Assembly: GCA_009778325.1 (NCBI GenBank)
Contig: WRJZ01000042.1
Location: forward strand, 1 to 60,537
Origin: Candidatus Endomicrobium neocapritermitis
GTDB taxonomy: Bacteria > Elusimicrobiota > Endomicrobiia > Endomicrobiales > Endomicrobiaceae
Direction: 5' to 3'
DNA length: 60,537 nt
The notes under the pieces were generated by a model. That model had not been told where the DNA came from and searched no databases. It was given only the letters and a program-made list of their open reading frames with translations. Each line of letters opens with the position of its first letter. Within the stretch, counting starts at the first letter, position 1. The translations under genes were made by a program, and so were the position numbers. This document shows positions 50,586-58,254 of the stretch, in pieces.

Positions 50586-51472
50586 AAGCTTCCCCAAAGG
50601 AAAAGTCGTTAAACTTTCTGTTTATAGCTCCCGCGCTTACGTTGTTTTTGGTATTCAGTTTTTATCCGATACTAAGAACTTTCCAGCTGAGCGTTTTTCA
50701 ATGGAACGGCATAGACAGAGATATGCTTTTTGTAGGTCTTGCACAGTATAAGCATATTTTATTTCATAACCCTATGTTTTGGAAGTCAATGCTGAATGCC
50801 GGATATGTGACGCTTCTTTCGTTAACGCTTCAAAACGGTCTGGCTTTGCTTTTGGCTTTGCTTGTCAACAGGCAGATAAAAGGCGATAACATATATAGAA
50901 TGATTTTCTTTTTGCCTCCGGTTTTGTCCGGTATAGTCGTAGGGCTTATATGGAAATTTGTTTATGACGGCAATTTCGGAATTTTAAACCATTGGCTTAT
51001 AAGCCTCGGTTTTGTGCAGTTTCAGGATTTCGCGTGGCTTTCGGAGATTAAAACCGCGCTTACATCCGTGGCTGTTGTGCATATGTGGAAAGGTTTCGGG
51101 TACGGGTTCATTATTTTGCTTGCAGGGCTGCAGACAATTTCAGTTGAGCTTTACGAGGCTGCCGAAGTTGACGGCGCAGACGCGTGGCAGCAGTTTAAAA
51201 ATATAACATTCCCTCTTTTAATACCTATTTTTACCATAGTTTCAATTCTTACGATTTTGGGTTCGATGCAGATATTCGATTTGATTTACTCTATGACCAG
51301 AGGCGGCCCTGCCGGCCATACGCATGTGCCGATTACAAAAATTTATGAATACATGAGCAACGGCGAATTCGGATATTCCACGGCAATGGCCGTAATATTC
51401 GGCATGGTGCTGCTGGTTGTTTCTTTCGCTCAGATATTTATTTCAAAAAAGTTGAATTACAATAATAAATAG
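50582..51472 (+). CDS. ABC sugar transporter permease (MalF/UgpA type)
   Basis: The protein has 296 residues with six predicted membrane spans. The EAA loop reads ELYEAAEVDGADAWQQFKNI (about residues 200-219), where the ATPase docks. The ATG overlaps the binding-protein stop. It forms the channel with the 51596 permease. Confidence 0.95.
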   Translation: MKASPKEKSLNFLFIAPALTLFLVFSFYPILRTFQLSVFQWNGIDRDMLFVGLAQYKHILFHNPMFWKSMLNAGYVTLLSLTLQNGLALLLALLVNRQIKGDNIYRMIFFLPPVLSGIVVGLIWKFVYDGNFGILNHWLISLGFVQFQDFAWLSEIKTALTSVAVVHMWKGFGYGFIILLAGLQTISVELYEAAEVDGADAWQQFKNITFPLLIPIFTIVSILTILGSMQIFDLIYSMTRGGPAGHTHVPITKIYEYMSNGEFGYSTAMAVIFGMVLLVVSFAQIFISKKLNYNNK

Positions 51473-51473
51473 A

Positions 51474-51590
51474 TAAAGGCAGAAGCTAAGATGATAGGAA
51501 GTTATGAAGATAGGTAACGGCAAAGACGAAACGAATTTTGTTTCTCTTATCCTCTTATCATCCTGCCCTCTTATCTTCTTCTAAAAAGGA
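51474..51590 (+). repeat. Intergenic hairpin element, GATAGGAAGTTATGAAGATA arms
   Basis: AAGGCAGAAGCTAAGATGAT and GAAGATAGG pair with CTCTTATCATCCTGCC and CTTATCTTCTTC. Centre AACGGCAAAGACGAAACG...TTTTGTTTCTC. It separates two subunits of one transporter. Ends TTCTAAAAAGGA. Confidence 0.75.
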
Positions 51591-51595
51591 TTAAA

Positions 51596-52444
51596 ATGAA
51601 CATTTTTAAAGCAAAAAAAATACTTTTAGATATTGTAACGCACGGAATACTTATCTCGGTCGCATTGACTTGCGTTTTTCCGGTGTTCTGGATGATTTCA
51701 TCTTCTCTTAAAACGCAGGAAGAAGTATTTTCAAGCATGTCTTTGATTCCGCAAACTGGAATAGCCACATGGATAAGCAATTACAGGACAGCTTTTGTAG
51801 AGGCTAATTTCGGCGTATATTTTATGAACAGCGTTTTTTATACTGTTGTAGGAGTGTTCTTTATTATTTTTATAGCTTCGCTTGCTTCTTACGGATTTTC
51901 AAGGCTTCAATTCTGGGGTAAAAGCTTCTTTTTCTATCTTTTAATTTCAACTCTTCTTATTCCTATTCCTGGCGTTTTTGTTCCTCTTTACCTGCTTTTG
52001 AAAAAACTTTCGCTTCTTGATACCAGAACCGGTCTTTTGCTTTGCTATATAAGCAACGGTCTGGCTTTCGGCATATTTTTGTTAAAAGGATTTTTTGACG
52101 AACTTCCGAAAGAAATTGAAGAGGCTGCTCTGATTGACGGCTGTTCGCGGTTCGGCATATACTGGCGGATTGCTCTTCCTCTTGCCAAGCCTGCTTTGGC
52201 AACGCTCGTTATCATGAACTCTTTAACCATTTGGAATGAGTTTCTTTTGGCTTTGGTTGTTCTGCAGGATAAAGCAAAGATGCCCATACAGAGAGGTTTG
52301 ATGGTTTTTCAGGGCACTTTTATTACGGATTATCCGCTTCTGATGGCCGGTCTTACGATAGCAACTATACCTATAGTCATTGTATATCTTCTCATGCAGA
52401 AACATATAGTTAAAGGCATTGCCGCCGGCGCACTAAAAGGATAA
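51596..52444 (+). CDS. ABC sugar transporter permease (MalG/UgpE type)
   Basis: The protein has 282 residues with six spans. EAA loop EIEEAALIDGCSRFGIYWRI (about residues 181-200). Partner of the upstream permease. No ATP-binding subunit is adjacent, so a shared MsmX-like ATPase elsewhere is probable. Confidence 0.95.
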   Translation: MNIFKAKKILLDIVTHGILISVALTCVFPVFWMISSSLKTQEEVFSSMSLIPQTGIATWISNYRTAFVEANFGVYFMNSVFYTVVGVFFIIFIASLASYGFSRLQFWGKSFFFYLLISTLLIPIPGVFVPLYLLLKKLSLLDTRTGLLLCYISNGLAFGIFLLKGFFDELPKEIEEAALIDGCSRFGIYWRIALPLAKPALATLVIMNSLTIWNEFLLALVVLQDKAKMPIQRGLMVFQGTFITDYPLLMAGLTIATIPIVIVYLLMQKHIVKGIAAGALKG

Positions 52445-52446
52445 GA

Positions 52447-52573
52447 ACGGCAATTAACAATTAATAATTAACAAGTAATAATTATTGTGTTTTTGCTTTG
52501 CAAAAACTTATTAATATGTTTCGCTTACGCGAAACTCCTACATTGTTAATTATTAATTATTAATTGTTAATTG
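52447..52573 (+). repeat. Intergenic long-hairpin element, CAATTAACAATTAATAATTAA arms
   Basis: CAATTAACAATTAATAATTA pairs with TAATTATTAATTGTTAATTG. Core TTTTTGCTTTGCAAAAAC, TTATTAATATG linker, TTTCGCTTACGCGAAACTC. The right end AATTGAGG supplies the ribosome-binding site of the next gene. Confidence 0.92.
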
Positions 52574-52580
52574 AGGTTGT

Positions 52581-53186
52581 ATGGAAGTAGTAATATTTGA
52601 TTTGGGGAAAGTTATTTTTGATTTTGACTTAACCAAATTTACCTCTGCGTTTTCTAAAAAAACTTCAAAAAAAGGCGAAGACATAAACAAACTGATTTTT
52701 GAATACTGGGATCTTGCCGCCTCCTACGAAACGGGAAAAATAACATCTTTAGAGTTTTATGAACAGCTTGCAAAACGCACTCATTATCGCGGAAGTTATA
52801 ATGAGTTTTCGGTGATTTGGAATGATATGTTTACTCCTATTGCAGGAACAATAGAAATAATAGCCCAAACCGCCGCGAAACATAAAGTCGCCATGCTTTC
52901 CAATACAAATGAACTTCATTTTGAGTTTCTTAAAGCCGCGTATCCGCAGGTATTTCTTTTATTTTCCGATTTTTATTTGTCATATGAAATGAACGCAAGA
53001 AAACCCGAAGATGAAGTTTATAAAAAAGTCATAAGCCATTACGGCATTGAGCCTGAAAAGTTGTTTTTTACCGATGATTTACAGCAGAATGTAGACGCTG
53101 CCGTCAGGCACGGCATTAAAGCTTATAAGTTTACGTCTCCGGCTGATTTAAAACGGAATTTACAAATTGAAGGGATACAAATATAA
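52581..53186 (+). CDS. HAD-superfamily hydrolase
   Basis: A 201-residue HAD phosphatase-like protein. Motif I variant FDLGKVIFDFDLT, motif II MLSNTNE, Lys in RKPEDEVYKKVI and motif IV FTDDLQQNVDAAVRHG are visible. The first Asp of DxD is replaced in part (FDLGK), a form seen in the YihX group that dephosphorylates sugar phosphates. Substrate unknown. Stop TAATG overlaps the next gene by one base. Confidence 0.85.
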   Translation: MEVVIFDLGKVIFDFDLTKFTSAFSKKTSKKGEDINKLIFEYWDLAASYETGKITSLEFYEQLAKRTHYRGSYNEFSVIWNDMFTPIAGTIEIIAQTAAKHKVAMLSNTNELHFEFLKAAYPQVFLLFSDFYLSYEMNARKPEDEVYKKVISHYGIEPEKLFFTDDLQQNVDAAVRHGIKAYKFTSPADLKRNLQIEGIQI

Positions 53187-53602
53187 TGATAGATTTCGGC
53201 GTAAGCCCGGCAAAACAAAAAGAACTTGAATTGAAATTTACGAAGCTGGACATAAATGAAAGCGACATTGAAGAAAAATTTATAAGATCGCCCGGCAAAG
53301 GCGGTCAAAACGTCAATAAAGTCGCGACTGCCGTTTATTTAAAACATCTGCCTACGGGAATTGAAGTCAAATACCACAGGGAAAGAACGCAGCTTTTAAA
53401 CAGATTTCTTGCAAGACGCCTTCTTGCCGAAAAAATAGAGGAGCGGATACTCGGCATAAAATCGCAAAAACAGCAGGAAATAGAGAAAATAAGAAGGCAA
53501 AAACGCAAGCGCTCCAAAAGAGCCAAAGAAAAGATGCTTGAAGGAAAAAAATTTACTTCGCAAAAAAAACAAAATAGAACAGCAATTACGAATTACGAAT
53601 GA
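53186..53602 (+). CDS. Small GGQ release-factor-like protein (ArfB/RF-H-like domain)
   Basis: The protein has 138 residues. SPGKGGQNVNKVATAVYLKH holds the GGQ motif (39-41) that triggers peptidyl-tRNA hydrolysis. The C-terminus is strongly basic (RRQKRKRSKRAKEKM), like the tail of ArfB that enters the empty mRNA channel of stalled ribosomes. A codon-recognition domain is missing. Likely a ribosome-rescue hydrolase. The final residues (TAITNYE) come from an AATTACGAA arm of an intergenic element. Confidence 0.85.
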   Translation: MIDFGVSPAKQKELELKFTKLDINESDIEEKFIRSPGKGGQNVNKVATAVYLKHLPTGIEVKYHRERTQLLNRFLARRLLAEKIEERILGIKSQKQQEIEKIRRQKRKRSKRAKEKMLEGKKFTSQKKQNRTAITNYE

Positions 53603-53625
53603 CGAATTACGAATCTAACGGCAGT
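53580..53625 (+). repeat. Solo left arm of an AATTACGAA-type element at the GGQ gene 3' end
   Basis: AGCAATTACGAATTACGAAT then GACGAATTACGAATCTAACG without right partner before nadE. Codes the last residues of the upstream protein. Confidence 0.82.
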
Positions 53626-53640
53626 TTTTTGGGAGAATAA

Positions 53641-55173
53641 ATGAAAATAGCAATTGCGCAGATAAATACTATAGCAGGAAATATAAAGTATAATTCGTCT
53701 AAAATTAAAGAGTATGCAGCCTCGGCAAAAGAAAACGGCGCTGATTTAGCCGTGTTTCCGGAGCTGTCTTTGCCGGGAGGTTTTGCCGGAGATTTATATT
53801 TAAGAAAGGATTTTTTGAAAAGCTGCGAGCAAGAGTTAAATCTTCTTGCCAAAGAATTGGAAATTCCCGCGGTTTTGGGAAGTTCTTACATGGGAGAGAA
53901 CGCCGTAATTTATATAGATAAAAAACAGCCGGAGCCTATGTCTTTTAAAACATTGTTCGGAAGGGAAAAAAAGTATTTTAACGGGAATGATTTACAGACG
54001 GGCATTAACGGTTTTTCCTGCTGTATATATTCAGGCGCTAAAGAGCTTGAACAATCTATTAAAAAAGCCGCGGAGCTTGCGGCTGATACGCTTTTGGTTT
54101 TGGCAAATGAGCCGTTTTATATCGGCGTAATCGAAGAGCTTACGGAAGAGATTGCCGAATATGCCAAAAATTTTTCAATAAATATAATTTTTGTAAACGG
54201 AGTAGGCGCGCAGGACGGGCTGGTGTCTTTCGGCTCAAGTTTTGCCGTAAACAAATCTGGATTTGTCGAAGCGTACGCAAAACAGTTTAAAGAAGATTTA
54301 ATATTTGCGGATTTGACTTTGAATACAAAAATGCAAAGAGAAGAGAGCCCAAAGGAAAAACAGGTTTATGACGCTTTGGTTTTGGGGCTGAAAGATTACG
54401 CGGATAAAAACGGGTTTAAAAAATTTGTTCTCGGGATTTCCGGCGGAGCGGATTCCGCTTTAGCCGCCGTAATTGCTAAAGACGCTTTCGGCGCGTCCAA
54501 TGTAACGGGAATTTTTATGCCTTCGGAATTTACTTCCCGGCGTTCGCGCGATGATGCCGGACTTTTGTGTAAAATGAATAATATCAGACTTTTGGATATA
54601 CCTATTAATAATATATTCAAATCTTTTAAAAGCGCTCTTTTAAACACTTTTAAAGGCGTAAAAACGGATGTTACGGAAGAAAATCTTCAGTCGCGCATAC
54701 GCGGCATGCTGCTGATGGCGTATTCAAATAAATTTAACGCTTTGGTTATGACTGCCGGCAACAGATCGGAAATAGCCGCGGGATACTGCACTCTTTACGG
54801 AGACTCGGCTGGAGGATATGCCGTTATCTGCGATTTGCCGAAGTCATACTTGTATACGCTGTGCGGATGGCGCAATTCCATCTCAGAAGTTATACCTGAA
54901 AGTATTTTAGAAAGAGAGCCTACCGCTGAACTAAGGGAAAACCAGAAAGATTCGGATTCTTTGCCGGAGTATGATGTTCTTGACGGAATTATAGATAATT
55001 TTACGGATTCTTTTTCTGGAGAAACGGAAGTTGTTTTAAGCGAGCAGGAAAAGCAGATTTTTAAAATGATAAGCTCTGCGGAATATAAAAGGCGTCAGCT
55101 GCCGCTCGGAACAAAATTATTAAAACATTCTTTCAGAGATATTCGTCTTCCGGTGACAAATGGATATAAATAA
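53641..55173 (+). CDS. nadE: NAD synthetase with N-terminal nitrilase-like glutaminase domain
   Basis: The protein has 510 residues. The N-terminal domain (1-235) is nitrilase-like with FPELSLPGG (Glu) and FGREKKYFN (Lys region). The third residue, usually Cys in an ICED or ICYD motif, is not recognisable: the place reads SCCIYSGAK. The C-terminal domain (about 236-510) has the P-loop GISGGADSALAAVIA, TAGNRSEIAAGYCTLYGD and LPEYDVLDGII. It amidates nicotinate adenine dinucleotide. The glutaminase half may be weakened, so ammonia could be the nitrogen source. Overlaps radC by 14 bases. Confidence 0.92.
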   Translation: MKIAIAQINTIAGNIKYNSSKIKEYAASAKENGADLAVFPELSLPGGFAGDLYLRKDFLKSCEQELNLLAKELEIPAVLGSSYMGENAVIYIDKKQPEPMSFKTLFGREKKYFNGNDLQTGINGFSCCIYSGAKELEQSIKKAAELAADTLLVLANEPFYIGVIEELTEEIAEYAKNFSINIIFVNGVGAQDGLVSFGSSFAVNKSGFVEAYAKQFKEDLIFADLTLNTKMQREESPKEKQVYDALVLGLKDYADKNGFKKFVLGISGGADSALAAVIAKDAFGASNVTGIFMPSEFTSRRSRDDAGLLCKMNNIRLLDIPINNIFKSFKSALLNTFKGVKTDVTEENLQSRIRGMLLMAYSNKFNALVMTAGNRSEIAAGYCTLYGDSAGGYAVICDLPKSYLYTLCGWRNSISEVIPESILEREPTAELRENQKDSDSLPEYDVLDGIIDNFTDSFSGETEVVLSEQEKQIFKMISSAEYKRRQLPLGTKLLKHSFRDIRLPVTNGYK

Positions 55174-55852
55174 CAATTCAAAACCGCATTATTTCGGACA
55201 CAGAAGCCGCATGAAAGACAAATTTCTTGCTTCGGGCTTTGACGGTTTTGCCGATTATGAGATTTTGGAATTCGCTCTTTTCTTTGCGATAGAAAGAATT
55301 GACGTAAAACCTTTGGCAAAAGAGCTTATAAAAAAGTTCGGAAGCGTAAAACAGGTTTTGGATGCGGACTTCGAAGAACTGATGAAATTTCCGGGACTGT
55401 CGCGTCACAGCGCGGTATTTTTGACTTTTTTAAGGGAAATGTCTGGATATTATTCTTATTTGGATATTAAATCGCCTCAATCGCTTGGCTCTCCGGAGGC
55501 AGTTGTCGATTATTTAATTACGGTATTAAGCGGAGAAAAAATTGAAAAATTTTACGTTGTTTTGCTTGACGCCGGCAATAAAGTTATAGAAAGCAAAGAA
55601 ATAGAAAGCGGGACAGTTAATAAGTCGATAGTTATGCCCAGAAAAATAGCCGAGATTGCCCTGACAAACAAAGCGTCAGCCGTAATAATAGCGCACAATC
55701 ATCCGGGCGGCACGATGAAACCAAGCCAGCATGATATTGACGCGACTGCCGCTGTTAAAAAAGCTTTAAAAGCGTTAGACATAAGCCTTTTAGATCATGT
55801 AATAGTGTCAGGAAATAAATATTTGAGTTTTAGAGAGTATAATTTAATATAA
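55160..55852 (+). CDS. radC: RadC/DUF2466 JAB1-type protein
   Basis: The protein has 230 residues. HhH-like N-terminal region (1-105, with LMKFPGLSRHSAVFL) and an Mpr1-like metal-protease fold with IAHNHPGGTMKPSQHDID (His-x-His and Asp ligands). The family name is historical; its biochemical role is unsettled. It overlaps nadE by 14 bases. It ends at TAA just before an element. Confidence 0.93.
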   Translation: MDINNNSKPHYFGHRSRMKDKFLASGFDGFADYEILEFALFFAIERIDVKPLAKELIKKFGSVKQVLDADFEELMKFPGLSRHSAVFLTFLREMSGYYSYLDIKSPQSLGSPEAVVDYLITVLSGEKIEKFYVVLLDAGNKVIESKEIESGTVNKSIVMPRKIAEIALTNKASAVIIAHNHPGGTMKPSQHDIDATAAVKKALKALDISLLDHVIVSGNKYLSFREYNLI

Positions 55853-55854
55853 TA

Positions 55855-55984
55855 TAACGACAATTAACAAATAACAATTAATAATGAACAATGTAGGAGT
55901 TTCGCGAAAGCGAAACCGAATTAATAGATTTTTGCGAAGCAAAAATACAATAATTATTAACTGTTAATTGTTATTTGTTAATTG
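55855..55984 (+). repeat. Intergenic long-hairpin element, CAATTAACAAATAACAATTAA arms
   Basis: CAATTAACAAATAACAATTA pairs with TAATTGTTATTTGTTAATTG. Core TTTCGCGAAAGCGAAA, CCGAATTAATAG linker, TTTTTGCGAAGCAAAAATAC. Ends before GGGAGGG of the next gene. Confidence 0.92.
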
Positions 55985-55998
55985 ATTGGGAGGGTTGT

Positions 55999-57408
55999 AT
56001 GAGCGGCATATTTGGGGTTGTTTCTGCGACAAACTGCGCCGAAGATTTGGTTTACGGCACTGATTACCACACGCACATGGGTACTGAATACGGCGGTATT
56101 GCGGTTTTCGGCAAAGAGTTTAAAAGATATATTCACAAAATGAGCAGCGCTAATTTCAAAACGCGCTTTTTTGAAAATATTAAAGATATTAACGGACAGC
56201 AGGGAATCGGCGTTGTGAGCGATTTTGACGAGCAGCCTATATATTTGAAATCTAAACTCGGCGAATTTTGCATAGTAAGTACGGGTAAAGTCGATAATAT
56301 AAACGCGCTCACTAGGGAAATGCTGGAAGAAGGCATATCTTTCAGCGAAATGAGCAAAAAATCAGTAAATGCTACGGAACTGCTTGCAAGAATAATTGCG
56401 ACAGGCAAAGACATTAAAGAAGGCATTGAAAAAGTATATAAACGCATAATCGGGTCCGCTTCAATTTTGGTTTTAACGAAAGACGGAATTTACGGGGCAA
56501 GAGACAGCTTCGGAAGAAGCGCGCTTATTTTGGGACGCAAGGAAGGCAGCTGGGCAATATGCTCTGAAACAACTTCTTTTTCCAATCTGGATTTTGAACC
56601 GATAAGAGATTTAAATCCGGGCGAAATTGTTTTTATAGACGCGGCAAACTTAGAGTGTAAAGTCATAAGACCCGGAAACGGAAAAAAGCAGGTTTGCGCG
56701 TTTTTGTGGATGTATACGGGATTTCCGGCGTCAAACTATGAAGGGATAAACTCTGAAGTTGTAAGGGAAGAAAGCGGCAAACTTTTGGCAAAACGCGATA
56801 AAGATTTAAAAGCCGACATGGTTGTCGGAATTCCGGATTCCGGAATCGCTCACGCGGTAGGCTATGCGATTGAATCAAAGATACCGCTCAGAAGGCCTTT
56901 GGTAAAATACACTCCGACTTACGGAAGAAGCTATACGCCTCCTTCACAGGGAACAAGAGATATAATTGCGAGAATGAAGCTTATTGCCATTAAAGAGATT
57001 ATACAGAACAATGTTATAATTCTTCTGGAAGATTCAATAGTCAGAGGCACCCAGCTTAAAAATGTTACGGTAGATAAGTTTTGGAAGGCCGGAGCAAAAG
57101 AACTCCACGTGCGCCCTGCAAGTCCTCCGCTCTTATTTCCGTGCCTTTTCAGCGCTTCCACAAGAACAAACAGCGAACTTGTAACACGCAGAGCTATATC
57201 CGCCATTGAAGGCAAGGATATTGAAGACGTAAGCGAATATACAAATCCCAAAACTGAAAAATATGCCAAAATGATTGAGTGGATAAGAAAAGATTTAAAC
57301 GTAACTTCGCTTAAATTTCAGACTGTTGAAGATATGGTAACCGCAATCGGGCTTCCAAGAGAACAATTGTGTCTTCACTGCTGGTTAGGATGCACAGGAT
57401 GCAAGTAA
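55999..57408 (+). CDS. PurF-like protein with degenerate glutaminase domain
   Basis: The protein has 469 residues from ATG 55999 (GGGAGGG upstream). It is colinear with amidophosphoribosyltransferase: N-terminal Ntn domain (1-235) and phosphoribosyltransferase domain with ILLEDSIVRGTQLKNVT. The Ntn nucleophile Cys is replaced: the chain starts MSGIFGVV, not CGIFG. HVRYST and HNGN-type glutamine-binding motifs are also missing (the place reads FCIVSTGKVDN). The end has CLHCWLGCTGC, a possible Fe-S or metal site. It probably uses ammonia or another amine, or has another role. The TAA merges with the TAACGGCAATTAC half element. Confidence 0.82.
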   Translation: MSGIFGVVSATNCAEDLVYGTDYHTHMGTEYGGIAVFGKEFKRYIHKMSSANFKTRFFENIKDINGQQGIGVVSDFDEQPIYLKSKLGEFCIVSTGKVDNINALTREMLEEGISFSEMSKKSVNATELLARIIATGKDIKEGIEKVYKRIIGSASILVLTKDGIYGARDSFGRSALILGRKEGSWAICSETTSFSNLDFEPIRDLNPGEIVFIDAANLECKVIRPGNGKKQVCAFLWMYTGFPASNYEGINSEVVREESGKLLAKRDKDLKADMVVGIPDSGIAHAVGYAIESKIPLRRPLVKYTPTYGRSYTPPSQGTRDIIARMKLIAIKEIIQNNVIILLEDSIVRGTQLKNVTVDKFWKAGAKELHVRPASPPLLFPCLFSASTRTNSELVTRRAISAIEGKDIEDVSEYTNPKTEKYAKMIEWIRKDLNVTSLKFQTVEDMVTAIGLPREQLCLHCWLGCTGCK

Positions 57409-57461
57409 CGGCAATTACAAATTACGAATTACGAATCAACGGCAAAATTTTCGTTAAAAAG
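57406..57461 (+). repeat. Solo left arm of an AATTACGAA-type element
   Basis: TAACGGCAATTACAAATTAC then GAATTACGAATCAACGGC, followed by the right-end signal TTTTCGTTAAAAAGGAG without a right arm. Starts at the stop codon of the PurF-like gene and ends at the glutaredoxin ribosome-binding site. Confidence 0.85.
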
Positions 57462-57470
57462 GAGAATAAA

Positions 57471-57752
57471 ATGGCTGTTAAACATGTTGAAGGTTCGAAT
57501 AAGAAACACAATGTATTTTTGTACGCGCTTAGCACGTGCGTTTGGTGTAAAAAAACAAGAAGCCTTTTGGAAGAAATGGGCGCCTGTTATGATTATGAAT
57601 ATGTAGATTTACTGGTTGGAGAAGAAAGAGACAAGGTTATGCGCGAGGTAGAAATTTTTAATCCAAGCGGCGGATTTCCTACTATTGTTATAAACAAAGA
57701 ACAGGCTATTGTAGGTTTTAAGCCTGAAGAAATAAAAGCGGCTTTGGAATAA
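57471..57752 (+). CDS. Glutaredoxin-like protein
   Basis: The protein has 93 residues. Redox motif Cys23-Val-Trp-Cys26 (STCVWCKKTR) and the cis-Pro GGFPTIVIN with GFKPEEIK. It is a small thiol-disulfide exchange protein of the glutaredoxin/NrdH-like type with a short leader, MAVKHVEGSNKKHN, before the first strand. GGAG lies upstream of ATG 57471. Confidence 0.92.
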   Translation: MAVKHVEGSNKKHNVFLYALSTCVWCKKTRSLLEEMGACYDYEYVDLLVGEERDKVMREVEIFNPSGGFPTIVINKEQAIVGFKPEEIKAALE

Positions 57753-57756
57753 GCAA

Positions 57757-57957
57757 AGAGCCGTATAAAGACAATGATGTGTCCCCGCGGGACATGATGT
57801 ATGTACTACATACACATTAACGACAAGGACACATTACATCATTTTGCCGCAAAGCGGCAAATACATCATTAGTCCCCGATTAAAATATTCGGGGATAAAC
57901 TCTGCGGTATCATTCGCCGAAGGCATACATCATGCCGTTGCTCTGTAAAGGTGACAG
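57757..57957. repeat. Complex repeat in a long gap, AATGATGTGTCC-type arms
   Basis: ACAATGATGTGTCCC...GGGACATGATGT, TACATCATTTTGCCGC-AAAGCGGCAAATACATC, a CCCCGATTAAAATATTCGGG guest like the one at 49087, and GCATACATCATGCCGTTG at the right. Left and right ATGATGT-type arms suggest an element with an internal guest. Part of the 538-base gap 57753-58290. Confidence 0.7.
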
Positions 57958-58117
57958 TCCTCTTGACATTCCGTTTTGGGTTCCCCTCAATTATTGTTTT
58001 CATGAGTAATTTTTTCAAAAAATTCAAAAACCGCCGAAGTCAGGTATAAAACAGGCGGATGCTGCCGTTATCTTTTCCCAAAAATACCTTGAAGTATAAT
58101 AAAAAATGAATTACAGT

Positions 58118-58148
58118 TTTATTATTATTAGTTTAAAATAATAATAAA
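58118..58148 (+). other. Perfect AT-only 12-bp hairpin
   Basis: TTTATTATTATT and AATAATAATAAA flank a short loop. Lies in the untranslated stretch before the glycosidase gene, function unknown; could be a weak terminator or mRNA element. Confidence 0.55.
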
Positions 58149-58159
58149 GCAGATATTAT

Positions 58160-58222
58160 ATGAAGCAGTACGAACAACAGAAATATGCGTTGTTTACAAA
58201 AATAAAATCAGCGAACAATTAA
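58160..58222 (+). CDS. Possible 20-residue leader peptide
   Basis: ATG 58160 to TAA 58222 would code MKQYEQQKYALFTKIKSANN. The stop overlaps the first bases of a terminator hairpin. No good ribosome-binding site is seen. It could be a chance frame. Confidence 0.2.
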   Translation: MKQYEQQKYALFTKIKSANN

Positions 58223-58254
58223 ACCGCTACCATAATGTATAGCGGTTTTTTTTT
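58221..58254 (+). terminator. Intrinsic terminator
   Basis: AAACCGCTA and TAGCGGTTT form a perfect 9-bp stem with a ten-base loop, followed by a run of T's (about nine). It precedes the right-end signal TAATTGCCGTTAAAAAAAGG and the glycosidase gene. Confidence 0.9.

Noticed and set aside
7335-55984. CRISPR array as an explanation for the repeats
   Set aside because: The repeats are dispersed between genes, of different sequence, without regular spacers, and no cas genes are seen.
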